From contig CAJOEP010000020.1 in assembly GCA_905233445.1 (NCBI GenBank), forward strand, positions 1 through 64,000: a stretch of DNA of 64,000 nucleotides, written 5' to 3'. The notes under the pieces were generated by a model. That model saw nothing but the letters and a program-made list of their open reading frames with translations. It made no database searches and was not told where the DNA came from. The stretch is from an uncultured Bacteroidales bacterium. GTDB taxonomy: Bacteria > Bacteroidota > Bacteroidia > Bacteroidales > F082. Numbering within the stretch: position 1 is the first letter of the stretch; the number at the start of each line of letters is the position of its first letter. Shown piece after piece: positions 41,654 to 51,300 of the stretch. Made by a program: the position numbers and the translations under genes.

Positions 41654-42496
41654 ATGACAACAAAAACCAAATCATGGTCATCCGCACCATTGCCGTTCCA
41701 AGGGCAGAAGCGGAACTTCGCATCGGCTTACAGAGAGGTTCTGAAGCTGTACCCAGAATGCACCACCATCGTTGACCTGTTCGGAGGCTCAGGGCTTCTG
41801 GCACGCATATCAAAGGACGAGAGGCCTGATGCGAGGGTCATATTCAACGACTTCGACGATTTTGCCGACAGGGTCAGAAACATCCAGAACACCAACCGCC
41901 TGCTACACTCCTTCAGGGATGTCGTGGCCGGAATGAAGAGACATTCGCTCATTCCAAAGGAGAAAAAGGACGCTATAGTCTCGATTCTTGAAAAAGAGAC
42001 GGGCTTTGTGGATTTTGTTTCGATCTCGTCATCCCTGTTGTTCTCAATGAAGTACGAGACCTCGCTTGAGGGACTGAAAAAACAGACCTTCTACAACAAT
42101 GTGCGCCTTAACGACTACAGCCCTGCAGACGGTTACCTTGACGGCATAGAGGTTGTGAAAGGCGACTACAAGGAAATATTTGAGCGGTTCAAAAATGAGA
42201 AAAACGTGCTTTGGCTCGTTGACCCTCCGTATTTGAGCACCGACTGCACCACCTACAACAACCTCTACTGGAAACTTGGCGACTATCTTGACGTTCTGCG
42301 CGTTTTACAGGGCACCAGTTACGTTTACTTCACCTCTAACAAGAGTTCCATCGTCGAATTGTGCGAGTGGCTTGGTGACGGCCGTGTGACCGCCAATCCG
42401 TTTATCGGAGCCGAGAAGATTACCGTCAAGGAAAACATGAATTACAACACATCGTATCTTGACATCATGATGTATAAGAGAAAGGAGGCTGTATGA
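41654..42496 (+). CDS. DNA adenine methyltransferase (D12 class / Dam-like)
   Basis: 280 residues from ATG 41654 (MTTKTKSWSSAPLPFQGQKR); the frame is open further upstream, but that part is low-complexity and rich in Asn/Lys. SAM-binding motif VDLFGGSGLLAR (about 37-48) and catalytic DPPYLSTD (about 195) identify an N6-adenine methyltransferase. No restriction endonuclease is near, so it is an orphan enzyme that probably protects phage DNA. It overlaps the next gene by 4 bases, forming a two-gene DNA-modification module at the phage right end. Confidence 0.85.
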   Translation: MTTKTKSWSSAPLPFQGQKRNFASAYREVLKLYPECTTIVDLFGGSGLLARISKDERPDARVIFNDFDDFADRVRNIQNTNRLLHSFRDVVAGMKRHSLIPKEKKDAIVSILEKETGFVDFVSISSSLLFSMKYETSLEGLKKQTFYNNVRLNDYSPADGYLDGIEVVKGDYKEIFERFKNEKNVLWLVDPPYLSTDCTTYNNLYWKLGDYLDVLRVLQGTSYVYFTSNKSSIVELCEWLGDGRVTANPFIGAEKITVKENMNYNTSYLDIMMYKRKEAV

Positions 42497-43131
42497 ACAA
42501 ATACCATGAAATGCTGAACAAGATTCTGACCGAAGGGAAAAGCCAGACAAACAAGAAGGGAAATATCCGATATCTGCTTAATGAAAGCATGGTTCTGACA
42601 CCTGCCGACCTTCTGGAAATATTTGAAGGCCATCCAATAGCGCGTGGCAAGCTGAAGAGTGAGCTGCAGCTTTTCATGGAAGGCGAACGTATGACAGAAC
42701 GCTACCGCGAAGCCGGAATAACGTGGTGGGACTATTGCGGTTCAGTCCTGGTTAACAGTTACCCGACTTATATGGAGAAACTGCCTCCGTTAATCGCCAA
42801 AATCAACAGGGAAAAGCGCAATAGCAAAAACTACGTGCTGTTTCTCGGTGCCACCGACGCTGAGAGCAACCAGGCACCGTGTATCTCGCTTGTGCAGTTC
42901 CAGATAGACAACGGAGGTCTGGTCATGACTGCTTATCAGCGAAGCAGCGACGCCAATCTCGGATTGCCGTCTGACATGTACCAGTTGTATCTGATTTCAC
43001 GTCAGATAAACCTGTCTTTAAACTCTATAACGCTTTGCCTTGGTAACGTTCACATATACGAGAACAATATCGAGAGAACCAAGCAGCTGTTAGCAGGTGA
43101 AGCAGGTGTCAAATTCGATTTAAACGTCTGA
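42493..43131 (+). CDS. Thymidylate-synthase-fold protein, probable deoxynucleotide hydroxymethylase
   Basis: 212 residues, a compact member of the ThyA superfamily. Recognisable: SELQLFMEGERMTERY with the conserved Glu (E57), TWWDYCGS, catalytic Cys in QAPCISLVQF (C130), RSSDANLGLP (R150-D153) and NVHIYENN (H187, Y189). Counting from the Cys, the residue equivalent to E. coli TS Asn177 is Asp161 (GLPSDM), the substitution that gives dCMP specificity in T4 dCMP hydroxymethylase. The His after the catalytic Cys is replaced by Ile. Together with the overlapping methyltransferase it suggests modified bases in phage DNA; the substrate is inferred. Confidence 0.75.
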   Translation: MNKYHEMLNKILTEGKSQTNKKGNIRYLLNESMVLTPADLLEIFEGHPIARGKLKSELQLFMEGERMTERYREAGITWWDYCGSVLVNSYPTYMEKLPPLIAKINREKRNSKNYVLFLGATDAESNQAPCISLVQFQIDNGGLVMTAYQRSSDANLGLPSDMYQLYLISRQINLSLNSITLCLGNVHIYENNIERTKQLLAGEAGVKFDLNV

Positions 43132-43158
43132 CAAAAGGCATTTAAAAGCCATTAAACG

Positions 43159-43196
43159 AATAAGGCTGTGCAATAATACACGGCCTTATTTTTTTG
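43159..43196 (+). terminator. Terminator of the DNA-modification operon
   Basis: AATAAGGC-t-GTG pairs with CAC-g-GCCTTATT around an 8-base loop and is followed by seven T's. It lies just inside the prophage right end. Confidence 0.85.
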
Positions 43197-43250
43197 TCGA
43201 AAAATGTACTTTTTAATTTGAAAAAGTGGATTTTTTGATTTTTTGATTAT
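43197..43250. other. Prophage right end with terminal inverted repeat
   Basis: Read from the end inward on the minus strand, AAAAATCCA begins at base 16, exactly as at the left end, and TAAAAAGTACA follows at 43215-43205. Two copies of ATTTTTTGATT lie next to the host junction. Confidence 0.65.
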
Positions 43251-43518
43251 ACCTGTTGTATTTCGTTTTGTCATCAAAATCACTTATGGAAATCTTGTCG
43301 TTCGACAAACTGAAGAATGCCACAATGTCTTGTGGATTGTTTTTGTCTTTTAACACATAACTGACCGCAAGTTTTTCTGTTCTGAATAAAGATGACTGAT
43401 TCAAGATAAAATCATTCAAGTCGTTGTCTCCACAATCGAATGATTCTATCTTGTCGGTGCTTTCTAATCTCTTTACTTTGTATAACTGCTTAAAGGCTTC
43501 ATATTGGTTCTGTATCAT
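43213..43518 (-). pseudogene. GNAT acetyltransferase, N-terminal half, cut off by the prophage
   Basis: ATG 43518. RLESTDKIESFDCGDNDLND, FRTEKLAVSYVLKD and IVAFFSLSNDKISI are the N-terminal half of a toxin-type GNAT. Genuine gene sequence runs to 43251 (YNR); the following residues down to 43213 are read from the phage end. It starts 3 bases after the small antitoxin-like gene, so both form one operon. The missing half is at 5679-5977. The truncated product lacks the acetyl-CoA site and cannot be active. Confidence 0.85.
43251..43256. repeat. Right copy of direct repeat ACCTGT (target-site duplication)
   Basis: Matches 5972-5977; encodes the Asn-Arg codons of the GNAT gene on the minus strand. 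Confidence 0.8.
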
Positions 43519-43521
43519 AGT

Positions 43522-43677
43522 TTAAAAATTTTCTCTTATTGCCATTACAGCCTCAAAAGCAGCTATTCGATCTTCTCTCTCTTCGGGCGTTTCCGTCCGT
43601 TTTTCCTTCATGCGCGCTAGAAATCGGCGGGCATCCTTCCCGTACAATATCGGGGTTTCTTTAATTGGTCTGGACAT
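43522..43677 (-). CDS. Small antitoxin-like protein upstream of the GNAT gene
   Basis: 51 residues: begins MSRPIKETPILYGKDARRFL and continues with a charged helix (KRTETPEEREDRIAAFEAVM). Small helical proteins with an R-P-I-x-E-T-P-x-L-x-G-x-D-A-x-x-F start are typical first genes of Bacteroidota GNAT toxin-antitoxin operons. It is intact although its partner is split. Promoter at 43705-43713. Confidence 0.7.
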   Translation of the reverse strand: MSRPIKETPILYGKDARRFLARMKEKRTETPEEREDRIAAFEAVMAIRENF

Positions 43678-43704
43678 AATACTAATTTTTAAAATGTTTG
43701 CGCT

Positions 43705-43713
43705 GCAAAAATA
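43705..43713 (-). promoter_or_regulatory. -7 element of the antitoxin/GNAT operon
   Basis: TATTTTTGC on the minus strand, 28 bases before the antitoxin ATG. Confidence 0.5.
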
Positions 43714-43730
43714 ATAAAATTTTTAATTCT

Positions 43731-43758
43731 GTTACTTTTTTCTTGACAAAAAAGTAAC
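43731..43758. repeat. Perfect 11-bp inverted repeat GTTACTTTTTT / AAAAAAGTAAC
   Basis: Loop CTTGAC. Its A/T-tract arms allow bidirectional termination between the divergent GNAT operon and paralog 2. This form recurs in intergenic regions of many Bacteroidota. The remaining bases up to 43900 hold only a GC-rich segment with no gene. Confidence 0.7.
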
Positions 43759-43902
43759 CAAAAAGATCAAGCGCCATCCGTGAAGTGACATGTCGCGTCC
43801 TTACATACCGCCGTATGGCGCGGGCCACCGCACCTGAGACGACCTGGCGCGAAGCGAAACAAAATAAAAATTGTTGATAACTTTTTGCGAAATAACCACC
43901 TC

Positions 43903-43929
43903 TTGGTATTAAAATTTTTTGTATCTTTG
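43903..43929 (+). promoter_or_regulatory. Promoter of surface protein paralog 2
   Basis: TATCTTTG at 43922-43929 with TTG at 43903-43905. Followed by AGTCCAA, a start region shared with paralog 3. Confidence 0.55.
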
Positions 43930-43974
43930 CAGTCCAAAAAATTAGGATTGAATATGGTATATAACAATAAGAAC

Positions 43975-45498
43975 ATGAAAAGATTAGCTAATTTCAGAAG
44001 TTTTACTTTCGCGATTTTGGCATTGTTTTTAACCGCAAATTTGTGGGGACAAGATCCTGCACCGGCAGCTCTTGAGGGCAGAGGAACTGAAAATGAACCA
44101 TGGCTGATTACAAATACTGCCGATTGGAACGCATTTGCTGATGCTGTTAATGGTGGCTACGACTATAGCGGAGAGTATATTAAATTGAAGGAAAACATTA
44201 CAATAAATGTAGGTGCGGGCGATAAAATGGCAGGAGTTTTTGTTGAAAAAAATCACGCTGATAATAGACCGTTTAACGGAACTTTCGACGGTAACGGAAA
44301 TACCATTACTTTTAATTGTGGTACAGTAGGCTCTCCAATTGATGTTTTAGCATGTACATTATTTCGTTATACTACTGGAGTTACAATTAATGATCTGACT
44401 GTTACAGGTACAATAGTTTCCTCTAAAAAATTTGCTGCAGGTTTAATCGGTTGGTATCACGGCTCTAAACAATCTCAATCATATATAACTAATTGTACCA
44501 GCCATATCACAATTAATTGTTCAGAGATTGAGGAAGGTGCTAGTAATAAACAATGGGATTGTTCCACTGGTGGATTTATCGGTCAAGTAGAAGAAGGAAA
44601 TGTGGTTTTTACGAACTGTGTCTTCGATGGCTCAATCTTAAAAGGTAAACAAGCAAACGCTAACAGATGTGCTGGTTTTATTAGTTATATTCAAAGCAAT
44701 AGCGTTACCTATACTTATTGTACAATGGCTGGAACTATTGATATGGCCCAACCCAGTAATTATTCGACTTTTAATAGAAATGGCAAGAATTCGTTTAGCG
44801 GAACATACTATATTACTAACTATAGTGGAGATTCACCGCAAGGCACACAAGCTCCAACAGATGCTCCTACTGACAATATAGCCAAAATATACACAAAGAA
44901 TAGCACTAATTATTACGTTCCAGGTTCTGTAATAACAGGTTTGGAAACAACAACGTATTCTTACATTTCGGACCAGACGATAACAATTGATGCACCTGTT
45001 GTTTCATATTACGGCAAGACATTGACACGTGGCACCGACTATGTGATTAAAGTGAATGAGGTGCAGGTGGACGGTGCTATCACACTTAGCGCTGCGGGAG
45101 ACTATGATATTAAGATTGAGGCTAAAGCAGGAAGCAACTACGGCGGTTCGAAAACCACAACCATAAAAGTTATTAACTTCAATTCGTGGTCGATTGTTAA
45201 AGAATATTTGGCGGATGCTTCGAAAGGAGATAGAAATATCACATTGAGTGCTGATATTACACCTGATAATCCTTCTGGTGCAGATGTGACTTTAGTGGTA
45301 AATGGTAATGTGGTTTTGAATCTGAACGGACATACTATTGACAGAGGTTTGTATTCTTATACAGCGCATTCAACATATGCATACGGTTCTGTTATTAATG
45401 GCCAGGTTTTGAGAATACCAGCAGGATCAAGTCTTACTATTAATGGTAATGGCGGTACAATAAAAGGCGGTAACAATAAATGGGAAGGAAGGTACTGA
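43975..45498 (+). pseudogene. Surface protein paralog 2, fragment 1 (N-terminal)
   Basis: From ATG 43975 (an in-frame ATG at 43954 is possible) a signal peptide (FTFAILALFLTANLWGQ) leads into one DWNAFADAVN module with GLUG-like repeats, then the start of the beta-helix. The frame breaks at TGA 45496-45498. Just before it, GGAAGGAAGG (45483-45492) contains a 4-bp tandem unit; removing one GGAA restores the frame into fragment 2 (reading WEGTESYKDGGGIYN). Compare paralog 1, 275-3925, and paralog 3. Confidence 0.8.
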
Positions 45499-45529
45499 AT
45501 CTTATAAGGATGGCGGCGGTATTTATAAT

Positions 45530-46858
45530 ATGGGTGCTTTGGTTTTGAATAATGTCAATGTTACGCATAACTTCTGTTTTAGGGAGACTGAGGTTACTAC
45601 AAGTGCTACCGCGAGAGGCGGTGGAATTTATTCTGGAAGCGGAAGCTCCTTTACTATGACAGGAGGTTCGATTAGTAGTAATGAAGGCAAAGGCGGTGGT
45701 GGCGGTATATATTGTGCTAGCGCAAATGTGTTTGAAATGAATGAAGTTACAGTTTCCAATAACTATTGTGAGAGTAAAGGTGCAGGCATACGTGTTTTAA
45801 CATCAGACAGTAATACTGCTGATTTAACAGATTGTTATATAGAAGCGAATAATTTGACAGTTGATAGTGAGGCCAAAGGTGGCGGAATATATATGGAGGG
45901 TGGCAATCTAAATATGACAAGGTGTGATATTGTTGGAAATTCTTCATTCAAGCAAGGTTCTGGTTTTTATTCAAAGAAAGGAACAACAACTGCGACCAAT
46001 TGTAATATATATTGGAATGGATCAAATCATTATTCAAACGATGATTTGGGTGCTGGCGTATATTTGTATGATAAAGGTTCTGACCATAGCATTTTTATTA
46101 TGGATGGCGGAAGCATTTATGAGAATAATAGTATTGGAAATGGCGGAGGCATATATGTTGAGCAGGGAGCGGTGTTTCAAGTCAAAGGGAACGTGATAAT
46201 TAAGGATAATTATAGGGCTTCGGTAGGACCAGGAGCAACGAACAATAATGCTTATTTGACTGGTTCAGCTGTTATCGAGGTGGTCGGACCTCTCGGTGAC
46301 GACGCTATTATCAATATAACACCTCACGACGGTGGTGGAATTGCTATTGAATTTGCCGAAGGTACCTCAAGCGGAGATCCTGCAGAAGATTTGTCGCATT
46401 TTGCACTTGATTGCAGCGACTACAGTTTAATTGTTGATGCCGACGGCAATATTGAGTCGTATGTGCCGTCTGAATGGAATAATACAGACACATGGAATGG
46501 CACCATAGCTGAAGCTACAAATTTAGATGAAGGTATACCTACTAGTTCATCTGTGATTACAATTCATAGGGCGGTGAAAATTCCAAGCGGCGTTACAGCA
46601 AATGCCGGAACTATCTATTGTGATGATTTCTGCGACATTATCATTGAAGACGGCGCACAGCTTATCACCAACAGTAGCGGTGTGGCTGTTTTGGCAAAGA
46701 AAGAAATAGTTGCCGCTAATGAAGATGCACATACGGGATGGTATCTGATTTCAGCGCCGGTTAATACTCCGGCTATTGCAGGTGAAACTCCGGCAACAAA
46801 TTTAATCGCAACAGTTTCGTATAGATACGATTTATACCGTTATAATGAAGGCGGCTGA
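45530..46858 (+). pseudogene. Surface protein paralog 2, fragment 2 (beta-helix)
   Basis: 442 residues rich in GGGIYSGSGSSFTMTGGSI-like turns, the right-handed beta-helix portion, then the linker to the C-terminal region (HTGWYLISAPVNTP). The frame enters from fragment 1 by a +1 shift and breaks again at TGA 46856-46858 near GGCGGC, where a single-base deletion would restore reading into fragment 3 (EGADLQWENYR). It has no signal peptide of its own. Confidence 0.8.
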
Positions 46859-47879
46859 TTTGCAGTGGGAGAATTACAGAGCAGGTCATGGCGATTTCAC
46901 GACACTTGAAAATGGTCGCGGATATTTGTATCGTAATTCAAAAAATTATACAATAGATATTGGCGGAACGCTTGATGTGTCGAGTGTATCTTATGCTCTG
47001 TCATATCATGCTACAACATCGCCAAGTGGAAATGCCAATGCTTTACAAGGCTTCAACATAATTGGTAATCCTTATTCACATAATATTGCCAAGGGAGAAG
47101 GACAGGCTATTCCTAACGATTATCTTGAAGATGATTATTATGTGTTAAATTCAGCTGCAGGAGCTTTTGAACTAGCCACAGATGGAGATATTATTCCTCC
47201 ATTGACAGGTATCTTGGTGCAGGCAAAGAGCCCAAGCACATTGACAATTAATAAAGTGGTGGCTTCTGGTAGCAAGGGCGTAAAAGCCGACAATGCTGAA
47301 ATTCAATTCACTGTGAGTAACAGCGATTTTGAGGATAAAGCGTTTGTGAAATTCAAAGAAGGCCGCGGTTTGAACAAGATCGAGCATTTGAACGAAGCTG
47401 TTCCGATGCTGTATATACATCACAACGGCGAAGACTTCGCTTCGGTGGATATGAACCCGGAGGCAAAATATTTCAACCTCAACTTTGAGGCGAAGACAAC
47501 AGGAATGTACACCTTGAGCGTGAAGCCACAGGGCGAGTTTGGATATCTGCACCTCTATGATAAGCTGACTGAAAAGGATATCGATATGCTGCAGGATGGT
47601 GAATATTCGTTCATCGGCTCGACGGCCGACAACGCCGATCGTTTTGTTGTGCGTCTGGGTAATGTTGATGACGATGAAAACTCGGAGATTTTTGCTTACC
47701 AAAGCGGAAATGAAATCGTGGTTAGCGGTGAAGGTGAGCTTCAGGTGTTTGACGTGATGGGCCGCATGGTGATGCAGCAACATGTCAACGGCGTACAGAC
47801 GATGAGCACATCATCTCTGCAAACAGGCGTTTATGTTTTCAGATTGAATGATATGACACAAAAAATAGTAATCAGGTAG
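46845..47879 (+). pseudogene. Surface protein paralog 2, fragment 3 (T9SS sorting domain)
   Basis: 344 residues. ENGRGYLYRNSKNYTIDIGG, GFNIIGNPYSHNI and a terminal sorting domain (VVSGEGELQVFDVMGRMVMQ, GVYVFRLND, KIVIR) align with paralogs 1 and 3. The ATG at 46845 is only the accident of the shifted frame. The complete paralog would have been about 1300 residues. Confidence 0.8.
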
Positions 47880-47957
47880 TTAGTCAGTTAAACTGAACAA
47901 CTAAAAATGAAAGAAGAAATTACATCTAATAAGAATAAAGATTAAAAAGTTTCAGAT

Positions 47958-48215
47958 ATGAAAAAGATATTATTAGTGACAGCATTGGTTTTGGCAATAG
48001 GTTTAAGTGCCAGCGCTCAGGACGGGTTTTTCAGAGGCGGTTACGATGACAGTGGCGACCGTGAAACTAGCATCAGCAGTACAACTCCACTTCTTCCGGG
48101 CTATGGTGTGGGAGTAAAAGACGATGACCAGCCTGGCACGGCTCCATTGGGCGGCGGCTTGCTCGTGCTGACGGCACTTGGAGCGGGATATGCTTTTTCG
48201 CGCAGAAAGAAATAA
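47958..48215 (+). CDS. Small secreted protein with hydrophobic C-terminal sorting-like tail, second copy
   Basis: 85 residues. Signal peptide (MKKILLVTALVLAIGLSASA), mature start QDGFFRGGYDD, then APLGGGLLVLTALGAGYAFS and a RRKK tail; the last 25 residues nearly repeat those of the protein at 5373-5615. It follows paralog 2 by 78 bases and precedes paralog 3. Conservation of the tail and of the position after a beta-helix protein suggests joint export or anchoring; function unknown. Confidence 0.8.
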   Translation: MKKILLVTALVLAIGLSASAQDGFFRGGYDDSGDRETSISSTTPLLPGYGVGVKDDDQPGTAPLGGGLLVLTALGAGYAFSRRKK

Positions 48216-48276
48216 TGGGTTAAGGCGGCTCGAGCGTTAACGCCATTAAGCACGATTGATTAAAAAAGTTGGGATA

Positions 48277-48311
48277 TTGAGAACAATGTTCCAATTTTTT
48301 TTGTATTTTTG
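48277..48311 (+). promoter_or_regulatory. Promoter of surface protein paralog 3
   Basis: TATTTTTG at 48304-48311 with TTG at 48277-48279, followed by the same AGTCCAA start region as paralog 2. Confidence 0.55.
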
Positions 48312-48356
48312 CAGTCCAATTATCAAGGGGTAAAATTTTTAAAAAAATAATTGATA

Positions 48357-51300
48357 ATGAAGAATTTAGCTATTTTTAGAAGGGTTGCAACACTCTTGTT
48401 TTTAATGCTCACAAGCGTAACTTTGTGGGGACAATCGTATATATATACCAATTGGTTTAAAATAAATGGTATTAGTGATTATTACGATTTCACGGGCGAA
48501 GTAATACCTGTTAGTTTCAGTTTTTTGTGGTACTATGATGAAGTTGTTGATCCAGATGACTATACATATCAGTATTACAAAAATGGTGTTGCAATAACAT
48601 CTTCTGAAATTATTGATGAAGCTTGCTATAAATTAACCATTACCGCTAAGGCTGGGAGTGATTACGCAGGATCGGTCAGTCAGGATTTTTATGTCATAAA
48701 GTCTCATCCATTATCAGGTACAGGAGAAAGTGGCAATCCATATATTATTGATGATGAAGAAGATTGGATAGAATTTGCTACACATTCCACTTACTGGGGA
48801 AGTGATAAACATGTTAAACTCGACGGACATATTACAGTTGGCGAAGTTGACGGCAGCGGTAATATTACACGTAATGCCCTTATGGTTGGTGACGCAACAC
48901 ATCCTTTCATGGGAACTTTTGATGGAAACAACGACACCTTAACATTTTATTACAAGTTTGCTCCAGCTTTCACAGCTCCGTTCCGCTATACTGACGGTGC
49001 AACCATTGAAAATATAGTAACTAATGGTGCTATTGTTACATATTTTGGCATGGATGCCGGACTTATAGGCGTTAACACGCGAACATCCGGAAAGAACACA
49101 ACGGTTCATAATGTTGTTGTTGGTGTTGATTTATTATGTAATGATGAATTATGGGAAAACGAAGGCGGTGGTTTCGCAGTAATAGGTAAAGGCATTTCTT
49201 TTAACACATGTGTATATAACGGAAAAATGGCTGGTGCGAATTATGATGGCGGTTTTTGTGGTAAAGGAGATGATTATACGTCATTTATTGATTGTGTCTT
49301 TAATCCGGCAGCAGAAAGTTTGATATGGGGCCAAAACTTTGTGTATTATAGTACAGTAGATGAGGGATATAGTTTTGATCCGGGACCGGCCCCGAATATT
49401 GATTATAGTACTTGTTATTATACCATGGCAACATCTGTGTCTGTAAGTTACGGAAACGAGTTGTCAACACAAGGAATATCTTCATACTCTCCTCTTACTC
49501 CTGGAAATATCGGGCATTATGAAACAACAATTCTTGGTAATCAGATTTATACTGCTGTAGATGTGGTAATAAGCGGCATTAATGACGATTATACCTATAA
49601 TGGTGCAAATCAGGATATTTTATATAGCGTGACAAATAACGGCGTTAACGCCATTCCAACAGTTTGCTCGGCTGTGATTACAGACAGCAATGGTGATGTG
49701 TTGGTAGATGAAGATGGAAATCCGGTTTATTATGTGAAAGATATTGGAACATATAACTTTGTTGTAGTAGGTAATAAAGAGGAGAAGTATTATGGTTCCA
49801 AGATAAAAACTTTCAGCGTTATATCTGGTGCCGAATATGGCAACTGGTCGGATTTGCAGGCTTTGTTAGATGGTGATGCAAATCCTATAGAGTTAGATAA
49901 AGATTATAGAGGCAGTTCGAGCGATGCTGTTTTAACCATCAATAGAAATGTCACTATCAACATGAACGGACATACTATTGACCGTCATTTGTCGACAGCA
50001 CAAGAAAACGGTTGGGTTATAAAGGTTCCCAGTGGCAAAACCGTAACCATTAATGACGGTACAATCACCGGCGGTTACAACAAGGCATATAGTAATAACG
50101 AAAATGACAACAATGACGGCGGCGGTATTCATAATATGGGAAATCTTACTCTTAATAATGTTGTTGTTACCTCAAATAAAGTCATCAAGAAAATCGCCGG
50201 TTCGACATCATATACTGCAAGAGGCGGCGGCGTATATAGCGGTCCTAATAGCACTTTCACTATGAACCACGGCAGTATAAGCGGCAATGCGGCAGAAGGC
50301 GGCGGCGGCGGATTGTTCGGGAAAAACGCCACGTTTACAATGAATTATGTGAATATAAGCGGTAACGAATGCTTGGACAAAGGTGGTGGAATACGTATTA
50401 CAGGTAATGCCACATTGAATCATTGTGATATCAGAAACAATGTTTTGAGAACCAAGAATGTGTCGGACGGCGGCGGTGTTTATTATGGCGGCGGCGGTAC
50501 ATTTAGATTGAACGACTGTAAGATTAGAGGCAATCAGGCGACAAAACAAGGTGGCGGTTTCTTTACACTTGGAGGCACTACTTATTTTAAAAACTGCGAT
50601 ATAGTTGACAATTTCGCTTTCGACTACGATGATATCGGCAACAGCAACTATGGTGGCGGCATCTGCATGCTTGGCGGAACAATTTATATGGATAGTGTAG
50701 CAGTGGTAGGAAACATAAGCAGGCAAGACGGCTGCGGCATATATGTGAAAGAAGGTGGCGCCAAGTTGCATATCAAGAATTACATAAAGGTTTTTGATAA
50801 TTATAAAACAGAAAAAATAGCCGGTCCCAGAGAAAACAACAATGTGTATTTGTCACAAACAACCACTAAAATCAAAATAGACGATAATCTTGACCCGGCA
50901 TCATATATAGGTGTGATAAAAAAAGGTGATGGAAACTTTACCGACGGCCTAACATCACATGGTTCTATATCCAATTTTGCGAGCGATGTGACAACCTTAT
51001 ACGTGCTGCCTGGTAGCGGTGAGGCAAAAATGGGCGTTTTGAGAGATTTTCCTACAGGTGAAGAAACGGTTACTGTCAGCGGACCAATGGTTATCGACGA
51101 CAGAAGTGATGCCGCTTCGACAAACAAAATAACTATATCAGGCGACGGAATTCTATATATTGTCAATTCAGGTTATGTTGACGCGGTTATTCACAATGAT
51201 GTGGATGATAGCAGGTTGATTGTTGAAGACGGCGGTCAGGTTATCATAAGACCTGAGGCAGGTGGCACAAAACCTGTTCCCGCTACGATGGAAAAAAAGA

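Larger units (their letters stand above)
5978..43250. mobile_element. Complete Mu-like transposable prophage (37.3 kb)
   Basis: The segment carries a DDE transposase and MuB-type ATPase at the left, head and contractile-tail genes in the middle and a DNA-modification module at the right. Its ends were placed by reconstruction of the interrupted GNAT gene. The motif AAAAATCCA begins exactly 16 bases in from both ends (5993 on +, 43235 on -), and TAAAAAGTACA occurs near both ends in inverted orientation (6058-6068 and 43205-43215), consistent with transposase-recognised terminal repeats. All structural classes needed for a contractile virion are present and no phage gene is visibly broken, so it may be intact. 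Confidence 0.9.

Noticed and set aside
7507-43757. CRISPR array
   Set aside because: No regularly spaced direct repeats of 25-40 bases were seen anywhere; the 12-bp, 20-bp and 27-bp repeats are too few or lie inside genes.
50208-50771. 187-codon minus-strand frame inside paralog 3
   Set aside because: Ala/Ile/Thr-rich antisense shadow of the GGG repeat region, no independent evidence.
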